In this document: positions 24,721 through 46,161 of the stretch, one piece after another
How positions within the stretch are numbered: position 1 is the stretch's first letter
Layout of the letters: the number at the start of each line of letters is the position of its first letter
Assembly: GCF_010015445.1 (NCBI RefSeq)
Contig: NC_053127.1
Location: 28,971,215 to 29,035,214, forward strand
Reading direction: 5' to 3'
From: Perca fluviatilis
Taxonomy: Eukaryota > Chordata > Actinopteri > Perciformes > Percidae
Length of the DNA stretch: 64,000 nt
The notes under the pieces: generated by a model
What the model saw: the letters and a program-made list of their open reading frames with translations, nothing else
The model's database searches: none
Told to the model about the DNA's origin: nothing
Position numbers and translations under genes: made by a program

Positions 24721-26059
24721 GAATTATACAACAACAGTATTGTCATTTATTTATGGCCTGTAAAGATTGTGTGATAAAATATGACACAAGGAAAGCATAT
24801 TGCAGATGAAAAACTTATTTTTCCCCCAGCTGCTGGTTATTCAGAACATACATTATGGACATCAAGACGTCTTCGTACTGTTATATTTTACAGGGTGGCT
24901 GTTTGTGTTCCACTGAAGTTAAACAGATATGTTACAATAAAAAAAAGGTCTGAAAGGTCCCTGTAGAGGTCTATATGCTTTTTAATGCAGATAACCTTTT
25001 GATCTGAGCCTTTAGTTTGAGGCAAAACATAATTTATGCTTCACAAGAAGTTGAGTCAGCTCTAAAATATGATCCTGTCCTTGTACAGAGTATGTCTCGC
25101 CGCTGCAAAAGAAACCGAGGGACAGAATAAAAGGAGGCAGATGATGCAGCCAGAATGGCCAGCCCTTGTGCGATCAACTCAGTCAAGTCAGCAATAGAAA
25201 ATCCAAATAACCAGTGAGTGTAGTACTGAGTCGGTTCCTCCCAGGTGTTAAGAATCTGTGATATGTGATCCTGGTTTATGCTGTTATTGCAGGAGGAAAA
25301 CAGTCATGGTGAAATCATCTTAAGCCAAATAAAATGTGGACAGCTGTCATTTTCATATGTTGTCACGGATTAAGTAATGATTTTGAGTAATGATTAAAAA
25401 AGAAATCTTTGAATCTCTTCTTTTTACAGTGTGTGAAAACACTGCCTGCCTGCATCTGTTTCCTGTGATCCTCCTTGAGTGTCTGCAGTTATTTCAGGAC
25501 ATCCACTGGCAGCCATTCACCTTAGGGAAAATCTTTCTTACTGAACCCACTAAAGACAGACATTTCCAACATCTCTCTGTATCCCTCTCTTTTACATTCT
25601 CTGTGTATGTCATCCATGTATACCTGTGCTTCAATCCCTCTATGCCTATACCATCATAATTGTTGTTATTGCCCTTGGCCTCAGCTGTGGTGGCAGATAT
25701 CTCTGAGATAACAGCTTACTCTATCTCTCCTACTCCCTCCTCAGGGACAAACACAGACTGATGCTCCTGGCCCTGGAAAACACTGGCTAGCAGGATGGTA
25801 AACATTCCTGTAAGTGTAGCTTACCTTTGTAACAGATAAGGACTACTTAGTGTATTTATATTGTAAGATAAATCACACTAACTAGAATGGATTTGGAATG
25901 CATCCCAGTATCTAAACCATGAGGATAATGCTTCCATGCAGGTTAACTGGTTGTGTAAAGGAATGCAGCTATATACAGCAGCGCTGCACTGCTGTAGAAA
26001 TAGTCAGAGGTTGTGTGTCTTTGCAAATGAGCCCACACAGCAAAAATGTAGCAAATTAA

Positions 26060-26060
<1 letters not shown>

Positions 26061-26118
<58 letters not shown>
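26061..26118. repeat. (TG)n microsatellite
   Basis: Pure dinucleotide array of 29 units, with an inverted partner array 183 bases downstream at 26302-26379. Confidence 0.97.
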
Positions 26119-26121
<3 letters not shown>

Positions 26122-26298
26122 TTTTGTAAACTTGAACTTGTGCACATGCATTTGTCTTTGCACCTGTGTGTGTGTCTGTGTTGTTGATTGACTTCTCTCG
26201 CCCGGCTGTGTTTGTATAAGCTGAATGTTGTTGCCTCGGAGACCTGGCCCTTCCAGCGCCTCCAGCTGTGGGCTTTAACCCAAGTTGCTGAGGGCTGT

Positions 26299-26301
<3 letters not shown>

Positions 26302-26379
<78 letters not shown>
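26302..26379. repeat. (AC)n microsatellite
   Basis: Pure dinucleotide array of about 39 units, reverse-complementary to the array at 26061-26118. Confidence 0.97.
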
Positions 26380-26381
<2 letters not shown>

Positions 26382-26887
26382 CTTAAGCTCCAATTTATAC
26401 TATCACTGATCTCAATTTACATGCATTACCATAGATCATACATGTTAAGGCTGCTTGCAAGGTCACTGCTGAAACGCTCCCTCCTATTTAAATGGGAGGA
26501 TAACCTGTACGACGGCTGCAACTGTAGTATATCCCTGATTTATTTCAGTAACTAGTGCCTCAGATTTCTGACATTCTATAGCGCTATATCTGCTACTATG
26601 CCTTCACGTTCCCAGCTACCTGCTCTTACCGCTCAAGTAGATGGGAAATGCATAGACCTCATTACCACATAATTGCAGGGTGCACCAGCGAGGATGTCTC
26701 TCTTAGCATAAGAGCCCTTAATGCTAAACAACGGGCCCTGTGTTTTCTCTGCGGAGTTATGTAATGGCATGTGAGTTGGTGAAAAGGGGAGTGGGCTGGA
26801 GCCAGTGATGTCTCCCTCATTCCACTTTTCCTATCCCTGCCTTCCTCCCTCCCTCTCAGCTGGTTAATATGCATTTCATTAGGCGGC

Positions 26888-27012
26888 CCGCGGGGGGGGC
26901 CCCCCCTCTTTCCCCCCCCCCTCCCCCCCCCCAACAAAAATTTTCCTGCCATGTATTGGTCATTCCAAATGATTCTCTCCTCCCCCCCCTTTTTTCCCTT
27001 TTTCCCCCCCCA
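26888..27012. other. G/C homopolymer-rich, probably unreliable sequence
   Basis: Runs of eight G, seven to ten C and poly-T follow each other in quick succession just left of a long GT array. Such clustering of unrelated homopolymers suggests base-calling or assembly error rather than biology. Confidence 0.5.
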
Positions 27013-27062
27013 GGATAATTCACCTCTGCTCACTCCCCTGTCTCTAACTGAGATGGATGCAG

Positions 27063-27220
<158 letters not shown>

Positions 27221-28030
27221 CTTAAGCAAGAAATGGATTGGTCTGTGTCTTTACACTCGGCCCGGTGAGGAAGGCGGAGAGTATAATCTGATTTAAAGCA
27301 TGTCAAGGATTGTGAATAATTTCCTCATTACCCCCACCCCTCCCGTCATTTTCAGGGCATATTTAATTTACCAAGAAGAGGGAGAGGGCTTGTATGTGTG
27401 TGTGCCTGAACTTGTGTGTATTTGTGCATGTTTCTTTGTGTGTGTGTCACGTTTATGCTGAAGACTGTCTCCTATCTTCCCGCTCGAGGAGGAAAGAATT
27501 ACTCCGTGCATACTCTCTCTGCGTCTCTCACTTTGCCTCTCTTTCTCTCTCTCCGACCCCCTGAGAGCTACAGCTGTCACAGTGTCACTTTTCCCATCCA
27601 TAATTGAGGAGTGCGCACTGCACAAAGCCCATGAAACCATGTCAACCACTTCCAGTTGCTCCTGTTAAATAATCAGGCAGAACCAACAGTGCCAGGGGGG
27701 AATCTGCCTGTGCAGCTGCCTGTATCACTGGCTTGTGTAATCAGTCCTCAACTTCCCCCTCTTCTATCTTCTCCACCCGACTACACCCTGCCACTGGCCC
27801 AGACTTGTCCAGTCAGAATCAGGTCACAGTGTCATGATGGAGCTAAACACCAGCTTTGTTTAGTTGTCAGGTAACAGCAGCCAAGACAGTCCAGGTTAGA
27901 GTTCCAAGACTTTAGGACTACGAGTCTTCAGCTATGTCAGCAGCTCTTTGAAGCTGTACCTAAGCACAGAGGTATAATGTGTACCATCTTAATTTAGTAT
28001 GATTAAGCACTAAACACAAAGTACAACTAA
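27221..28030. other. Intergenic; nothing recognised
   Basis: Low-repeat DNA with pyrimidine-rich patches. The frame at 27368-27649 has no motif. Confidence 0.35.
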
Positions 28031-28039
28031 TGCTGATGA

Positions 28040-28680
28040 CAGACTGATCTCATGAATTGGCGTATGTATGACACGCCAATTTGTATTCCGTTTTTGCGTG
28101 TTATGAAGACGCATAATCGCATTTTTGCGTGTATATCAACGCAAATCGGCCGCCATTGGCCTATATTGCGAGTCCATTTCCGCCGTAGTGAGTGGTATAA
28201 AGGGTAAGGAGGTAGGTTGGGGTGGCAGATGGATGGGTAAAACACAGGACTTTCACCTGGGAGAGCCGGGTTCGCGCCTCGCGTGTGGCGATTTTTCGGC
28301 CGTTTTTTGCCGTTTTTTGTTTTTAATTTTTTGTTTTTAATAAGCCTTACCCAATGTTTCTTTCCTAAACCCAACCATTTGTTGTTGTCGTAAGCGTGTT
28401 TTAGTCGTTATTTTCCGTGTTTTTGTCACTGTTTTGTTACTAAAGCCTTTCCCTGTGTTCTTTTCCTAAACTCAACCATTTTTTTTTTCTTGCCAGGCGT
28501 GTGACGTTGTTCTCGCGATAGTATCGCTATGCGTTCTCGCGAACGCCGCTAACGCGGGCGAGGCCACGGCGGGTCTGTTTACATCAGGTTTCGTGTTGCA
28601 GCTGAAAATGGCGTAAAATAACACGCCATTTGGCTTTATGAAAGTGGCGTATATATTTACGCAAAGTCATGATGCCATGT
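28040..28680. mobile_element. Inverted-repeat element with perfect 9-bp target duplication
   Basis: The direct repeat TGCTGATGA stands on both sides (28031-28039 and 28681-28689). The ends are imperfect inverted repeats: left ...CATGAATTGGCGTATGTATG, right reverse complement ...CATGACTTTGCGTAAATAT. A 9-bp duplication is typical of Mutator-like elements, but the superfamily is not proven. No transposase frame is present. The interior has a tRNA-like module (28228-28285) and a poly-pyrimidine/T-rich part. Confidence 0.75.
28228..28285 (+). repeat. tRNA-like (Glu-like) module inside the element
   Basis: The text GACTTTCACC, followed by GCCGGGTTCGCGCCTCGC, resembles the anticodon loop (TTC) and T arm/B box of a glutamate tRNA. 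The upstream half is poorly preserved. It is not a functional tRNA gene, because no acceptor stem closes. Confidence 0.5.
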
Positions 28681-28689
28681 TGCTGATGA

Positions 28690-31677
28690 TGGGAATTAGT
28701 TTTGCAGGTCCAGTATTTGGTTATAAACCAAAGTATTGAATGAACAGATATTTTGAACTGATGATGGTGCTACATGAAAGTTTTTACAAATCATCCACTG
28801 GGGGAATGTCTGTACCAAATTTCATGGCAATCAATCCAATAGTTAAGTTGTCAAGATATTTCAATAAAAAAAAAAAAAACATGTCATGTCTCATGGTGGA
28901 ACTGGAGGAAAGAAAAGCCAGGGGATCACCAAAGACATTAGTCTTCACTCTTTCGCAGCCCTGAATGTATGTACAACACATAATGTCAATCCATCCAATA
29001 CTCATCCAGTCTGGACCAAGATGGTGGGCCCAAACCGACTGACATCCTTAGAGCCATGAATATAAGCAAAGGATGCTTACTGTGCACATCAAATGTATTC
29101 ACTGTTGCAGCACTAACAAAGATAGGTGTAAATGAGATTAAGTTGATCACTATTGGCTAGATAAGGGAGTCACAAGGTACAAGGTGGTGTGTTTTCTTCT
29201 TTCACCTCTTTTACTCCCTGCCTGTCTACACCTTCCCTGCCCACATCTCTCTTGCTCTCTGCTTCCATTTCCTTCGCCCCCGCCCCTCTTCTCTCCTGAC
29301 CCCTCCTTTCTCTTTCATGATGGCAGGTTCTCGCTGGCATCTCGCAGTGTCATGAATCAAAGCAGGCGGAAAGCTCCCAGGAAGGCATATGGCCTGCTGT
29401 GTAACAGGCACCGAGCTCGTACCCCCCACCCCCCACCCACCCCTTCTTGGGTCTCTGTATAATTAAGCATCACCACCTTCACTGTGGAACTGCAATGAAT
29501 CACACTGTTCACAGATACAGCATCCATTAGAATAACACTACCTACCCTGATGATTTTTAGGCACACACTTCGCTCTCACGGCGAGGTTGCTTATTGGAGT
29601 GCGTGTGCGGACAGGGAAAAAAAAAAAAGTCTGGTTAAGATGCAATGCCGTGTAGCTAGACATGAAAGCAAATCTTCAACCACTTCAAAACAGAGCACAG
29701 CTTACATTTACAAAATAAGCAGTGCTGCCAAGATAGGAATTGAATGCCATACAGCCTACGTTCATAAATTGTCCTATGAGTGTGCGTCTGTGCTGTGTGA
29801 TCATAAGAGCTGTCTGGAAATGTACACCCCCTACAGATGGGTAGAGTATAGTGAGGCTTAGTAATGAAAGATCTGTAATTACTGTGTAGTGAACAGTAAT
29901 GGTAACTTCCCACTCTACAGGCTTTTGACAGCTATACAGCTCTCTCTGGGGAGCATGGAATTCTTTATATAACATGGCTCTCTAAGTCCTATAAGAGCTA
30001 AAATATACTATGCCAGGCCCAGTCGGAAATGATCAGTGAATACAAAGTGGGTAGGACATTGGCGAAGTCTGGTGTTGAGAAAGAGAAAGAACCGCCTCTG
30101 CATTCTTGGTATAAATCCTGTATGGCGTCCCACAGTTGGCCTTAGATAAACAGTAAGGGAGAGATGCCTGAAATACAGTACAGTTTGGTACTACTTTCTA
30201 ATAAGGCATTCTATATAAATAGTTGATAACTACTTACTAAACACAAATTTAATTAATAGTTAATACATTATTTAATTAATGTGTCAAAGATTAGTAACTA
30301 AACAGAACAACATGGGCTGCCCGCTTGTGAAAAAAAATCCTATTTGTCTTTGTCTTTCGGTCTAATTCATCACACAGAAAGATATCCCGAATGGACAGTT
30401 CAACAATTTGCAGAGCATCCAGACTAAATGTAATTTATTAAGAAATGATTGACATTGCAAACTAACTACAAACAGTTTTTGGACTTTTTGATTGACAGTT
30501 TTGAACAAATAATTATACTCCCTTATCCACGTTGGTGGAACTGAGTAACTTTTCTTAAGAACAAATTTGATGTACTTGTATTGTTACTTTATACTCCTAC
30601 TCTACTACATTTTAGATGGAAATATTGTACTTATACATCACTTTATCTATTAGACACCTAAAGTTACTAGTTGCTCTACAAATTAGTTTAAAAAAAAGTT
30701 TTGAGCTTATGAAATGTGATGCATTGTTAATGATTAAACTACCCAACATGATATAAAGTAGACCAAATACAACGGTAAATTGATGCCTACACATTGATCC
30801 ATCAGTAATAATAATCCAATGACATACCGGTAATACATAATAGTCACAGGGCACATTTTTCTGCATTGCATACTTTTACATTATACACTTTAACTACCCT
30901 TTGCTGATGATTCTTACTTAATTTTACTAAAATCCTTTTAAACTGCAGACTTGATGAATTATTAGTGTGGAAGAAGCCTTTACATATTTATTGGTGGGAC
31001 TGACTTTCCAAACTATAGCCCTTATGGCTTATTATACATTTAAAAAATATAACTCTTTATTAATTTGTTTTTCTCTTTTGATCTTTCATATCACTTTATT
31101 AACTCCACTGTTTTTACATACTTAACATTAATTATTACCAAGGTACTACTGGTCCTAGTGTTCCTGTGCAATGAATTCCTCTATGATCTACTCTTGTGTG
31201 TAACCTGAATGATTATGTCTGGGCCACAGTGCCTCTCTGCCAAGTTACTGCTTTGTTGTTATTTGCAGTGACACATGCAGGGGCTGGAAAAGGTCAATGG
31301 CTTCTCCCATACAGGGGAGTAAGAGAACCTCTGGATCATAACATCTGCATATCTATGAGCCAGAGAGAGTGGCTGTGACTTGCTTCCGTGGATTTATTGA
31401 CTAGCATACACGTCTAAATGGGGAGTCATAATTGTGTGGCGACGAAGGAATCTAAGCAGGCGATATTATGTTAATGTTGGGTCTGCTATAGAGAAGAAAG
31501 GACTGTGGAGTAGTATTTGTGTTTTCCTGCCACTCAGAGTCTGCATCTCATGAAAGCCATCAGCTTCAAGGTTTTCCGCTCTGTTTGTACCAACTGGAGC
31601 TATTCATAGCTGTGATTGCCCCTGAGCAGAGCTTTGTCTGTGTCGTTGACTTACCAAACTACAAAAATATGTCTAAG

Positions 31678-31680
<3 letters not shown>
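28690..31680. other. Intergenic; nothing firmly recognised
   Basis: AT-rich overall. A pyrimidine tract followed by CAG and a repeat-free stretch at 29327-29420 could be a conserved element or orphan exon, but no coding frame supports it. Confidence 0.35.
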
Positions 31681-31760
<80 letters not shown>

Positions 31761-31770
31761 TGTGTGTGTG
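31681..31770. repeat. (TG)n microsatellite
   Basis: About 45 units with one T-for-G change near the right end. Confidence 0.97.
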
Positions 31771-32341
31771 AGAATCTTTTAATAATTAATTAATTTTTAA
31801 GAATTATTTTTAGGAATTGGGATTGGATGTTCAACTCTGTTTGCTACCTAGTGGAGGGAATCTGTACAAAGGTGGGCCCTGCTGAAACAGCCAGCCTCTG
31901 ACTTGAGAATGCTACTCTACCTTTCCCATGCAAACTTTGGGATTTTGGTTCCTTTAGCAATGACTGGAAGGCAGCTGCTGTCTTCAAGCCTGCCCATCCT
32001 CATTACTGGCTGAAATGGAGTAAATTGATTGTAAAGACTTTGTCATTTTCTCTGAGTGAAAGAGCGGACTCCCTGGGAACTGGTCTCACAGTTTACAGTC
32101 TGTCTGTTCATACGGTTTGTTTGAAGCCTATCCTGTGTAATGGTGTGACAATATAGTAAGACTACATGAGAATATATTGTTAAACATATACGTACAGAAG
32201 AGCACTCAGGCACTCACACATAGAGGAGCAGAATGATGTGGAGTTTTGATTGAATAGTTTTATTGGTTAAATGGCTGGTTCATGAAACTCTAAAATATAA
32301 AAAAAAAAAAAATTGGCAGGTCTTCATCATGGTTCCAATTT

Positions 32342-32730
32342 AATTCAATTTGAGTTATAGTGTCAAAGCATAACAGGAGTTATACTTTACAGATAGAGTA
32401 GGTCTAGACTTCACGCCATAATTTACAGAGAGCCAACAATTCCCCCAAGAGCAAGCATTTGGTGCGCCAGTGGTGAGGAAAAACTCCTTAACAGGCAGAA
32501 ACCTCGGACAGACCCAGGCTCTTGGTGGGCGGCCATCTGCCGCTGCTGGTTGGGACACAGAGATACAGATATACAAAAAATATGATTCATAATAATTATA
32601 GCAGTTGGCATGATGAACAGTGCCAATTTTAGTACAGTAACAATAAAGATAATAGAACTATGAGCAGTAATAAAAGTAGTAGCAGTACAGGGCTAAGCAG
32701 GGCGTCGAGCAGGACCACGGCAGCAGCTGC
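32342..32730. repeat. Dispersed teleost repeat
   Basis: Phrases such as GAGGAAAAACTCCTTAACAG, GCAGAAACCTCGGACAGA and GGTGGGCGGCCATCTGCCGC are ones I recognise as highly repeated in perch-like fish genomes. The family name is unknown to me. The overlapping open frames at 32355 and 32423 are not genes. Confidence 0.6.
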
Positions 32731-33415
32731 AAACACAATCCAAGCGTTGGATCGTCACTCAAAGAAAATCTGCAAAGCCAAATCGGGAGACGTGTCCTTT
32801 TTAAGCATTAGGAATCGGGAGATAATGGCATAGTGGTCATTCATAAAATATTGCCCCATGAGAAATAGCAAAAGATTTTAGAGAGCAGCTGTTTTTGATT
32901 CATTGTTTTTTTCTGGTTTTTGATTTTAGGGAAGAGCCTTCTTAATGGTGCTCATTATCTCTCACCTGTTGTCCCATTCATCCAATCAGGACACACTCCT
33001 GAATGTTTGCATATAAAGGACAAGCTCTGGTATCGTCTTCTGATTTGAAGACAATAACCCCCCCCTCCCCCCTCCATTTTTGAAGCCAAGTTTTCCCCTG
33101 ACACAGGTGTGTAATCTGCATCTCCTACGTGTAATCTGGTCTGCTCCGTAAAGGGCAGATTGGATTTCATGTCTTATTGTGTGATAAAGGGAAACAGATT
33201 GTGTGGTGTGTGGCATGCTGCGCAGAAGACAAATATATGCACAGTGTACAAACAAATATTCTCCCTTTGTGGTTTCAGGGGAAGCCTCTTTACATGTGGG
33301 TTCACAGCCAAGCATTAAGCAACCTATTCTGTGTGCCATGTGTGGGATTAGATGTGACATGGTGGTGGATGGGGGGGGGATGTCATGGTGTTTTCCTCCC
33401 GCGACTTAAGTGTGG

Positions 33416-33541
<126 letters not shown>

Positions 33542-33932
33542 ATGATCACTGTGTTGATCGGGAGACTGCTGAGCACATGTAAGTGTTATTTAGAGGCCAA
33601 GCTTTATTTCATGAGGGGTACTGCAGGGGCCTTGCACAACATGATGATAATCTGACGCAACAGTTTATTCAGACCGTTGCGATAATATCTAAATATGCCA
33701 TAATATCTGAATATGCCATAACAGCGTCCAGTGCTTCCTTTTTTCATGTATTTGCCCTCAGTTAAACATTTCTCATCATAACGAGGCAGTTTAGGGGGAT
33801 TATTTTGCCCCACACAGGGATGCTCTCTTGCCGAGATGTGTGTGAGAGGATCGTTCTTAACGACTTTTTGTGTTTTCAATGGCCCACTAGTCAGTGTGTC
33901 CTTGTCTCTGTCAGCTGCTTAGCTGCTTGGAG

Positions 33933-33935
<3 letters not shown>

Positions 33936-33994
<59 letters not shown>
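33936..33994. repeat. (GA)n microsatellite
   Basis: Pure dinucleotide array of about 29 units. Confidence 0.97.
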
Positions 33995-33995
<1 letters not shown>

Positions 33996-36750
33996 ATGCT
34001 TAGTAGATGATGTTTGTCTCTATGTTTGCGCGTCTGTACTGTGTGTGCAGGCAGTGCAGTAACCCCGTCCTCCACTACAGCACAGGCTCTGCTCTTCAGA
34101 CATCTTGTGTGTCTCTGGTGAGTAATCAGGTAATTGATCATAGAGACAGGTAATTATTCCTGTGCCAAGCTCACTGGCAAATGAAAAGTCTGGCAAAAAG
34201 CATCAGTCTCATCCAACACAGCCTGGAGTAAGAGCACAAGGGAAGAGTAAAAATGGGGCTCTGGGAGGATAGATGGCCAAACAAAATGGCCTTAAATCAG
34301 AAGTGAGGTTTTTTAGCACATTGAGTCAGTAAGAGTATTAGAGAGGCGTGTGTTCCACATCTTCATAACCACAACCCCTTGATGCAGGGACAGATGCAGA
34401 GATTACAGGGATGAATTCTTAGGTGATTCAGAAGGGTTTCCTGTTGAGTAACATGAAAATACAGTTCTCTTCCACACAAGCTCCCATGGTTGCCCTTTTA
34501 GAAGTTTGAATAGAAGCCTGAAATCATAACGGCAGCAATCCAGTGATTAGAACATTTTAATGGTCATGTAGTGTGTTTTACTTGGGCCTGCAGTCTGTGG
34601 GTTGTAAAAGGTGAGCTACTGTCGGCGTGACAAAGTGCTTACAGGCAGAATTTTACCTCCCCCTGCCTACATCTGTGATCTAGATTGCTTGCTTCATTGG
34701 TGTCATTTAGGTTTGTTCTGGAGCAGTGAGTAAACCAATCTTCTTACATACACCCCTGTCTGCAGTTTGCCTTGATTTATGAACAGGGAATAACCCAGCC
34801 AAACTTGAGGCTCATTTGTCACCTGTCATTAAGATGTACTGGTAAGGTGTTTTCCTGTTACAAATAGCCCCCCTCAGCCCCCTTAGTAGTTGTGCTGCTG
34901 CTGCTGCTTCTGGGGCTGTGTTGTGGAGGAGGAAGAAGAGAAGAGAATAGAGGAGCTTTGCTGCCTCTCCAGCTGTGTGTAGCTCACACGGAAAGGAAGG
35001 GTATTATGTGTTGTCCAGTTTGTCTGCCGTAATTGCATCGCCGTCTATACCAGAAGATCTCGTTCCCCTCACGGCGATCACTCATTGTCATTTTTTATCT
35101 TTGCGAGTGAGTGTGTGCAGTGCCGTTTTTCTCCCTCTCCTTTCCTCACCTCCTTTCCCTCCTCCCTCTTTTCCTCACGCACCCCTCCACCATGCACAGA
35201 AGTGGTTGCGCTCTTGTGGGCTGAAACTCCCACAGGAGACAGACACTTCTTTGGCTCCAGGATAAAGCTATATGTGTGATGAATTGAAATGCTAAGTCTA
35301 GCATGAAACTCGGGGGCCATGGGAGACTAATCAGTTGTTGAAAGGCAAATAAATAAATAAAGGCACGCTGCAAATCTAATTTAGCCCGGACGTATGCTCC
35401 TGCATTTCGTGAGCCTGACTGCTGCTAAAGCCTTAGTTGTAAAACACAGGCAAGTGCATGAGTTCCATGTTCCATGTCCCACCCTTTTGTTTCAGTGCGA
35501 TGGAGGAATTGAGAAAGGAATAGGAAGGGACATTAGCCCTGAGAGGTGACAGAGGGCGAAGGAGGAGGAAAAAGGGTAAAACTGGCTGAATGGGTGAGGT
35601 TGAAAGAGACACAGTTGCAGATATGTCATTAAATATGTATTTCATTCAGCAGAAATCCCTCTAAACGCACACCCTGAACTGATGTTCACTTGGTATCCTC
35701 CGAGCTGTACGGAGGGAGTGAGGCGGGTGGAAAGAGAGAGACAGACACACAAAGAGAGACTTACAGAGAAAGAGAAAGACAGGAAAATATGTTTGACATA
35801 AATAAGAAACAAAGGCAGGAGAGGCTGTGGATGGGGGGCTGAACCAACATACCAGTTAATGTAGCTTTAATCAAACAAGTGAGTAAAAGTAAACAATGAC
35901 AGCAAACCTGAAATACGAATGAGAGCTTTATTAACCAAATGCAACTTCAGATCTTCCAGATTTTTCTTTCCAGCGAAGGCTAAATTGAGGCTACTGTTCA
36001 TGGAGTGAAAATATTGGAGCATGTGTGACAGCTAAGATTACACATAGCTACACAGCTAACACTCATTAATATCTGAGCCTAATTTAAGCATTCAGAATTG
36101 AACTTGTAGGCTTAACAGTCAAGTCTATTTCCACAGAGGCTGTCGGTGTGTGTTAATTTACCTGTTCACACAGCACAGAGGTGATACGGTGGCTCGTAAC
36201 AGACGCATTAATAAGGGCACACTTCAAGTTGCTTTTAAAGACATACAGACATGTTAACAGTTAACATATTTGGCATTAATCCCTCAGACTCAAACAGCTT
36301 GGGCTTCTTTCCAGAATCATAATTTGCATCAATATTCAACAGTCATGCACAGAGGAATAGATCGTAGGAGATGCCAAGAAATGAATTTCTCCACCAGCAG
36401 TAGCCTCAGTAGCCCAGTAAGCAGAACAACTCCAAGACATGTTGACTTTTGAGTAACGGGCCCAACTGAAAAACCCTGTCTCTCATTCTCACCATCTCTT
36501 CTGCTCTCTCCACCTACATGTACTGTGATACGACAGCTGTAGGCAACAGGTTGGAGCCCTTTCATTGGTAGATGATAAAATGTAGAAAACTTCTAACGTA
36601 CAAGGAAACTGAATTCACCAAAAACAAGACGAGTATAAAACCAGCTTTCGTCTGCAGCCATGGTACAGTATGATGTTTACCATATTCACCATCATAGTTA
36701 GCATGTTAGCATGCTAATTGGCACAAAACAAAAAGTATTGGAATAATTCG
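33995..36750. other. Intergenic; no gene recognised
   Basis: Mixed-composition DNA with purine-rich (GA) patches near 34930 and 35730-35790. Open frames here lack motifs. Confidence 0.35.
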
Positions 36751-36917
36751 ATTATTATTTCTGGGGCTTTTTCCCTTTATTTGATAGTGACAGTGGATAG
36801 AAAGGAAAGGTGGGAGAGAGATGGGGGGATGACACGCAGCAAAGGGTCGCAGGTCGGACTCGAACCCGGGCCGCTTCAAAGGACACGCTCTTACTGGGTG
36901 AGCTAGAGGTCGCCCCG
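36751..36917 (-). mobile_element. tRNA-derived SINE
   Basis: Read on the minus strand it starts GGGGCGACC, has an A-box-like TAGCTCACCCAGTAAGAGCG and a B box GGGTTCGAGTCC, and then a tRNA-unrelated body ending in AATAAAGGGAAAAAG. This is the standard order for a tRNA-head SINE, and I recognise the body from fish genomes. No clear flanking duplication was found. Confidence 0.75.
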
Positions 36918-41640
<4,723 letters not shown>

Positions 41641-41786
41641 TTTTATTTATATATATATATATATAGTCCGAAATAAGGACCCTGGGTGGTCCACCACAAG
41701 GGGGAGGGACTTCACTTCTCTATTGTTCCTGGTGTGAACGGCCCTTACTTTACTTTTCTTCCAACTTCAAAAACAAACAGTCGTCT

Positions 41787-41788
<2 letters not shown>

Positions 41789-41834
<46 letters not shown>

Positions 41835-41849
41835 GCTCTCTCTCTCTCT
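41789..41849. repeat. (TC)n microsatellite, interrupted
   Basis: TC array with TTTCTTG interruption near 41829. Confidence 0.95.
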
Positions 41850-42487
41850 GTTCCACTTAACACCCCCCCCCCAGAGGCCTGGAGAACCTCTGTTGTGTTG
41901 ACTGTATTTGCAGCGTTTTTCTGTTGCGTGTTGGGGTTTGTGTGTTTTTAACTTTGCGTCGTTTCTGTATTTGCAGCACATTTCACTTAATGGAAGTGTT
42001 TTGGGCCGTTGTAGCGCGTTGACCACTGTAGTTTGGCGATATCCATCAATCACAGTGCTACTTTAATTTACACATTTCTGCAAGTGTTGCATTTTTTTCC
42101 AGCACGATCAACTAATGTAATAAGCTCAACACAGGAAGCTAAGGGGCAAGGTTGGGAGGGGGCGAGGGTGCTGATGTGTTGCTGATGGGGCAATGAAATC
42201 CTGTCATGATCACTGGAGGCCTACTGGGTAAACAGGCCTCCATATCAATCAGCTGAGGAGGAGAGGAGAGCACATGGCTCTGGAGCCTCCTCCATCCCAC
42301 ACACAGCCTCAAATTAAACAATCAGGGGCTGAGGCTGCTCTAATTGGAAACATGGCTGGTCCTGTTGCACAAGGGCCTCCACTCCATCAGCAGCCCCTAG
42401 GTCACCCTTCCCCATGCCACTCAGCATGCCCTGGAGTTGAACTCTAACATCCCCATTGCTCTCTGTCTCACTGCTCTCTCTGTCTCA

Positions 42488-42489
42488 CT

Positions 42490-42541
<52 letters not shown>
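42488..42541. repeat. (CT)n microsatellite
   Basis: Pure core flanked by imperfect CTCTGTCTCACTG copies on the left and TGTCTCTCTG on the right. Confidence 0.95.
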
Positions 42542-42548
<7 letters not shown>

Positions 42549-42569
42549 CTGCTTGTCTCTCTGTCTCTC

Positions 42570-45648
<3,079 letters not shown>

Positions 45649-46067
45649 AGAAAGACAAAGGGCAGGAGAGAGGAGAAAGCAAAGAGCACATATCTTTGTG
45701 GTCATTAACATGGGGGCTGGGAGGAGGGCCACTTTATTTGAACATGGCACGCTTGTTGACCCTCTTCATAACTATTCCTCCTCTGCAGAGGGCAAGAATG
45801 GGATATTACCACTTAGCCTCTGTAAACACAAGTTAACTCTGTTGAACTATGGTCCTCGGAGTCGTGCTCTTAACTGCTGGATGCCTCAGCTCTGTCTGCC
45901 AGTGAAGGGAAAAACCTTTCCTGTTGGGGTGGTCAATTTTATTGATTTACAGAAAGCTTTTCAAATATGTCACGTGGTTCTTGTGATCTTTCAGTAGCAG
46001 CGCTGTTCGTCCTGTCTCTTGCCCCGCGTATAAGGTCATAGGACATACACAGCTTATGCACAGGCAG

Positions 46068-46068
<1 letters not shown>

Positions 46069-46160
<92 letters not shown>
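46069..46160. repeat. (CA)n microsatellite
   Basis: Pure array of about 46 units. Confidence 0.97.

Positions 46161-46161
<1 letters not shown>

Noticed and set aside
28228..28285. Functional tRNA-Glu gene
   Set aside because: Only the anticodon-loop and T-arm text match; the D arm and acceptor stem do not form.
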